Assembly (NCBI GenBank): GCA_013042495.1 | Contig: JABDQB010000329.1 | Location: forward strand, 1 to 13,785 | Source: Gemmatimonadota bacterium | GTDB lineage: Bacteria > Gemmatimonadota > Gemmatimonadetes > Palauibacterales > Palauibacteraceae | DNA: 13,785 nt | Direction: 5' to 3' | Part shown: positions 13,047 through 13,785 of the stretch, piece after piece | Numbering within the stretch: the stretch's first letter is position 1 | Layout of the letters: every line of letters starts with the position of its first letter | Position numbers and translations under genes: made by a program | Notes under the pieces: generated by a model | What the model was told of the DNA's origin: nothing | Database searches by the model: none | What the model saw: only the letters and a program-made list of their open reading frames with translations

Positions 13047-13785
13047 ATGTCAGAAGTCGGTCTGAAGGAACTGCTACAGGCGGGCGTCCACTTCGGCCAC
13101 CAGACGCACCGCTGGAACCCGAAGATGCGCAGATTCATCTTCGCGGAGCGGGGCGGGATCTATTTGATCGACCTGAAGAAGACTCTCCGGGAGTTGAATC
13201 GGGCGCGAGATCTGGTGAACGGCGTGGTTCGGGGTGGCAGCAACGTCCTGTTCGTCTGCACGAAGCCGCAGCTCAAGGGGCTGGTGAGGGCTGAAGCGGA
13301 GCGAGCGGGGGCGTTCTACGTCACCGAACGCTGGCTGGGTGGACTGCTCACGAACTTCCAGACGATCAAGAAGAACATCCGGCGGCTGAAGGAGCTCGAG
13401 CGGGGTGTCGAAGAGGGCGCTTTCGAGTTCTACACGAAGAAAGAACGTCTGCTGCTGGAGCGGGAGCGGGAGAAGCTCGAGCGCTACCTGTCCGGGATCA
13501 AGGACATGACCCGGCTTCCGGGTCTCGTGTTCGTGGTTGTTGCGAACAAAGAGGATATCGCGGTTCGCGAGGCGAACCGGCTGGGTATCCCGGTCGTGGC
13601 CATCGCGGATACGAACGCGGATCCTGACATGCTGACGATAGCGATCGCCGGCAACGACGACGCGATTCGATCCGTGTCGCTCATCGCGGGCGTGATAGCC
13701 GATGAGATCCTGATGGCGCGGCGCGAGGCTCCGGATGCCGCCGGTGCCAAGGACGAGGGCACGGCGCTCACGTACTCGTCGGATG
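13047..13785 (+). CDS. rpsB: 30S ribosomal protein S2 (uS2), partial at right edge
   Basis: Small-subunit protein S2, needed for S1 binding to the 30S subunit. The 246 visible codons cover nearly the whole protein: LKELLQAGVHFGHQTHRWNP (6-25), GGIYLIDLKKT, NVLFVCTKPQ, ERWLGGLLTNFQTIKK, a coiled-coil hairpin (LLLEREREKLERYLSGIKDM), PGLVFVVVANKEDIAVREA, GIPVVAIADTNADPD and the final DDAIRSVSLI. A low-complexity C-terminal tail starts before the window ends. The ATG at 13047 matches the family N-terminus but has no clear Shine-Dalgarno in front of it (only GCGAG about 11 bases away). Usually tsf (EF-Ts) comes next, beyond this window. Confidence 0.95.
   Translation, partial: MSEVGLKELLQAGVHFGHQTHRWNPKMRRFIFAERGGIYLIDLKKTLRELNRARDLVNGVVRGGSNVLFVCTKPQLKGLVRAEAERAGAFYVTERWLGGLLTNFQTIKKNIRRLKELERGVEEGAFEFYTKKERLLLEREREKLERYLSGIKDMTRLPGLVFVVVANKEDIAVREANRLGIPVVAIADTNADPDMLTIAIAGNDDAIRSVSLIAGVIADEILMARREAPDAAGAKDEGTALTYSSD

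Overview
This is a GC-rich bacterial window that reads as compact chromosomal housekeeping DNA. I see no insertion sequence, phage gene, CRISPR array, tRNA or rRNA. A short primary sigma factor without region 1.1, the order rplM-rpsI-rpsB, the codon bias and the style of the secreted proteins suggest a Gemmatimonadota-like organism or a relative. That assignment is inference from gene style, not a database match.

Region 1 (1-3628, minus strand) reads right to left as a ten-helix EamA/DMT permease, a creatininase-family hydrolase, a secreted protein of unknown function and, after a 138-base gap, an HlyD/MacA-type efflux adaptor that runs off the left edge. The first three genes are nearly contiguous (5-base gap, then about an 8-base overlap or a 4-base gap) and form a likely operon.

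Region 2 (3782-6040, plus strand) holds a flavin nitroreductase-fold protein that keeps the iodotyrosine deiodinase substrate triad, then a YifB/ComM-type AAA+ ATPase. This pair faces away from region 1 and converges with region 3.

Region 3 (6083-8709, minus strand) is a pterin/folate cluster. A COG0720 enzyme (QueD/6-pyruvoyltetrahydropterin synthase family) is followed by pabB and pabA, which overlap by ATGA. PabB and PabA make the aminodeoxychorismate precursor of p-aminobenzoate; the COG0720 enzyme acts on dihydroneopterin triphosphate, for queuosine or possibly for folate.

Region 4 (8892-13785, plus strand) starts divergently from region 3 with thpR, a membrane-anchored unknown protein, signal peptidase I (lepB) and the primary sigma factor (rpoD). 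A good sigma-70 promoter and an intrinsic terminator hairpin then precede the ribosomal protein genes rplM, rpsI and rpsB; rpsB is cut by the right edge.

I did not find a clearly new multi-gene system. The best leads are the terminator-like hairpin inside the rplM leader, the deiodinase triad in the flavoenzyme, the missing metal-ligand glutamate in the creatininase homologue, the Cys-Glu active-site motif of the pterin enzyme beside pabBA, and two small unknown exported or membrane proteins. No intergenic stretch exceeds 300 bases.
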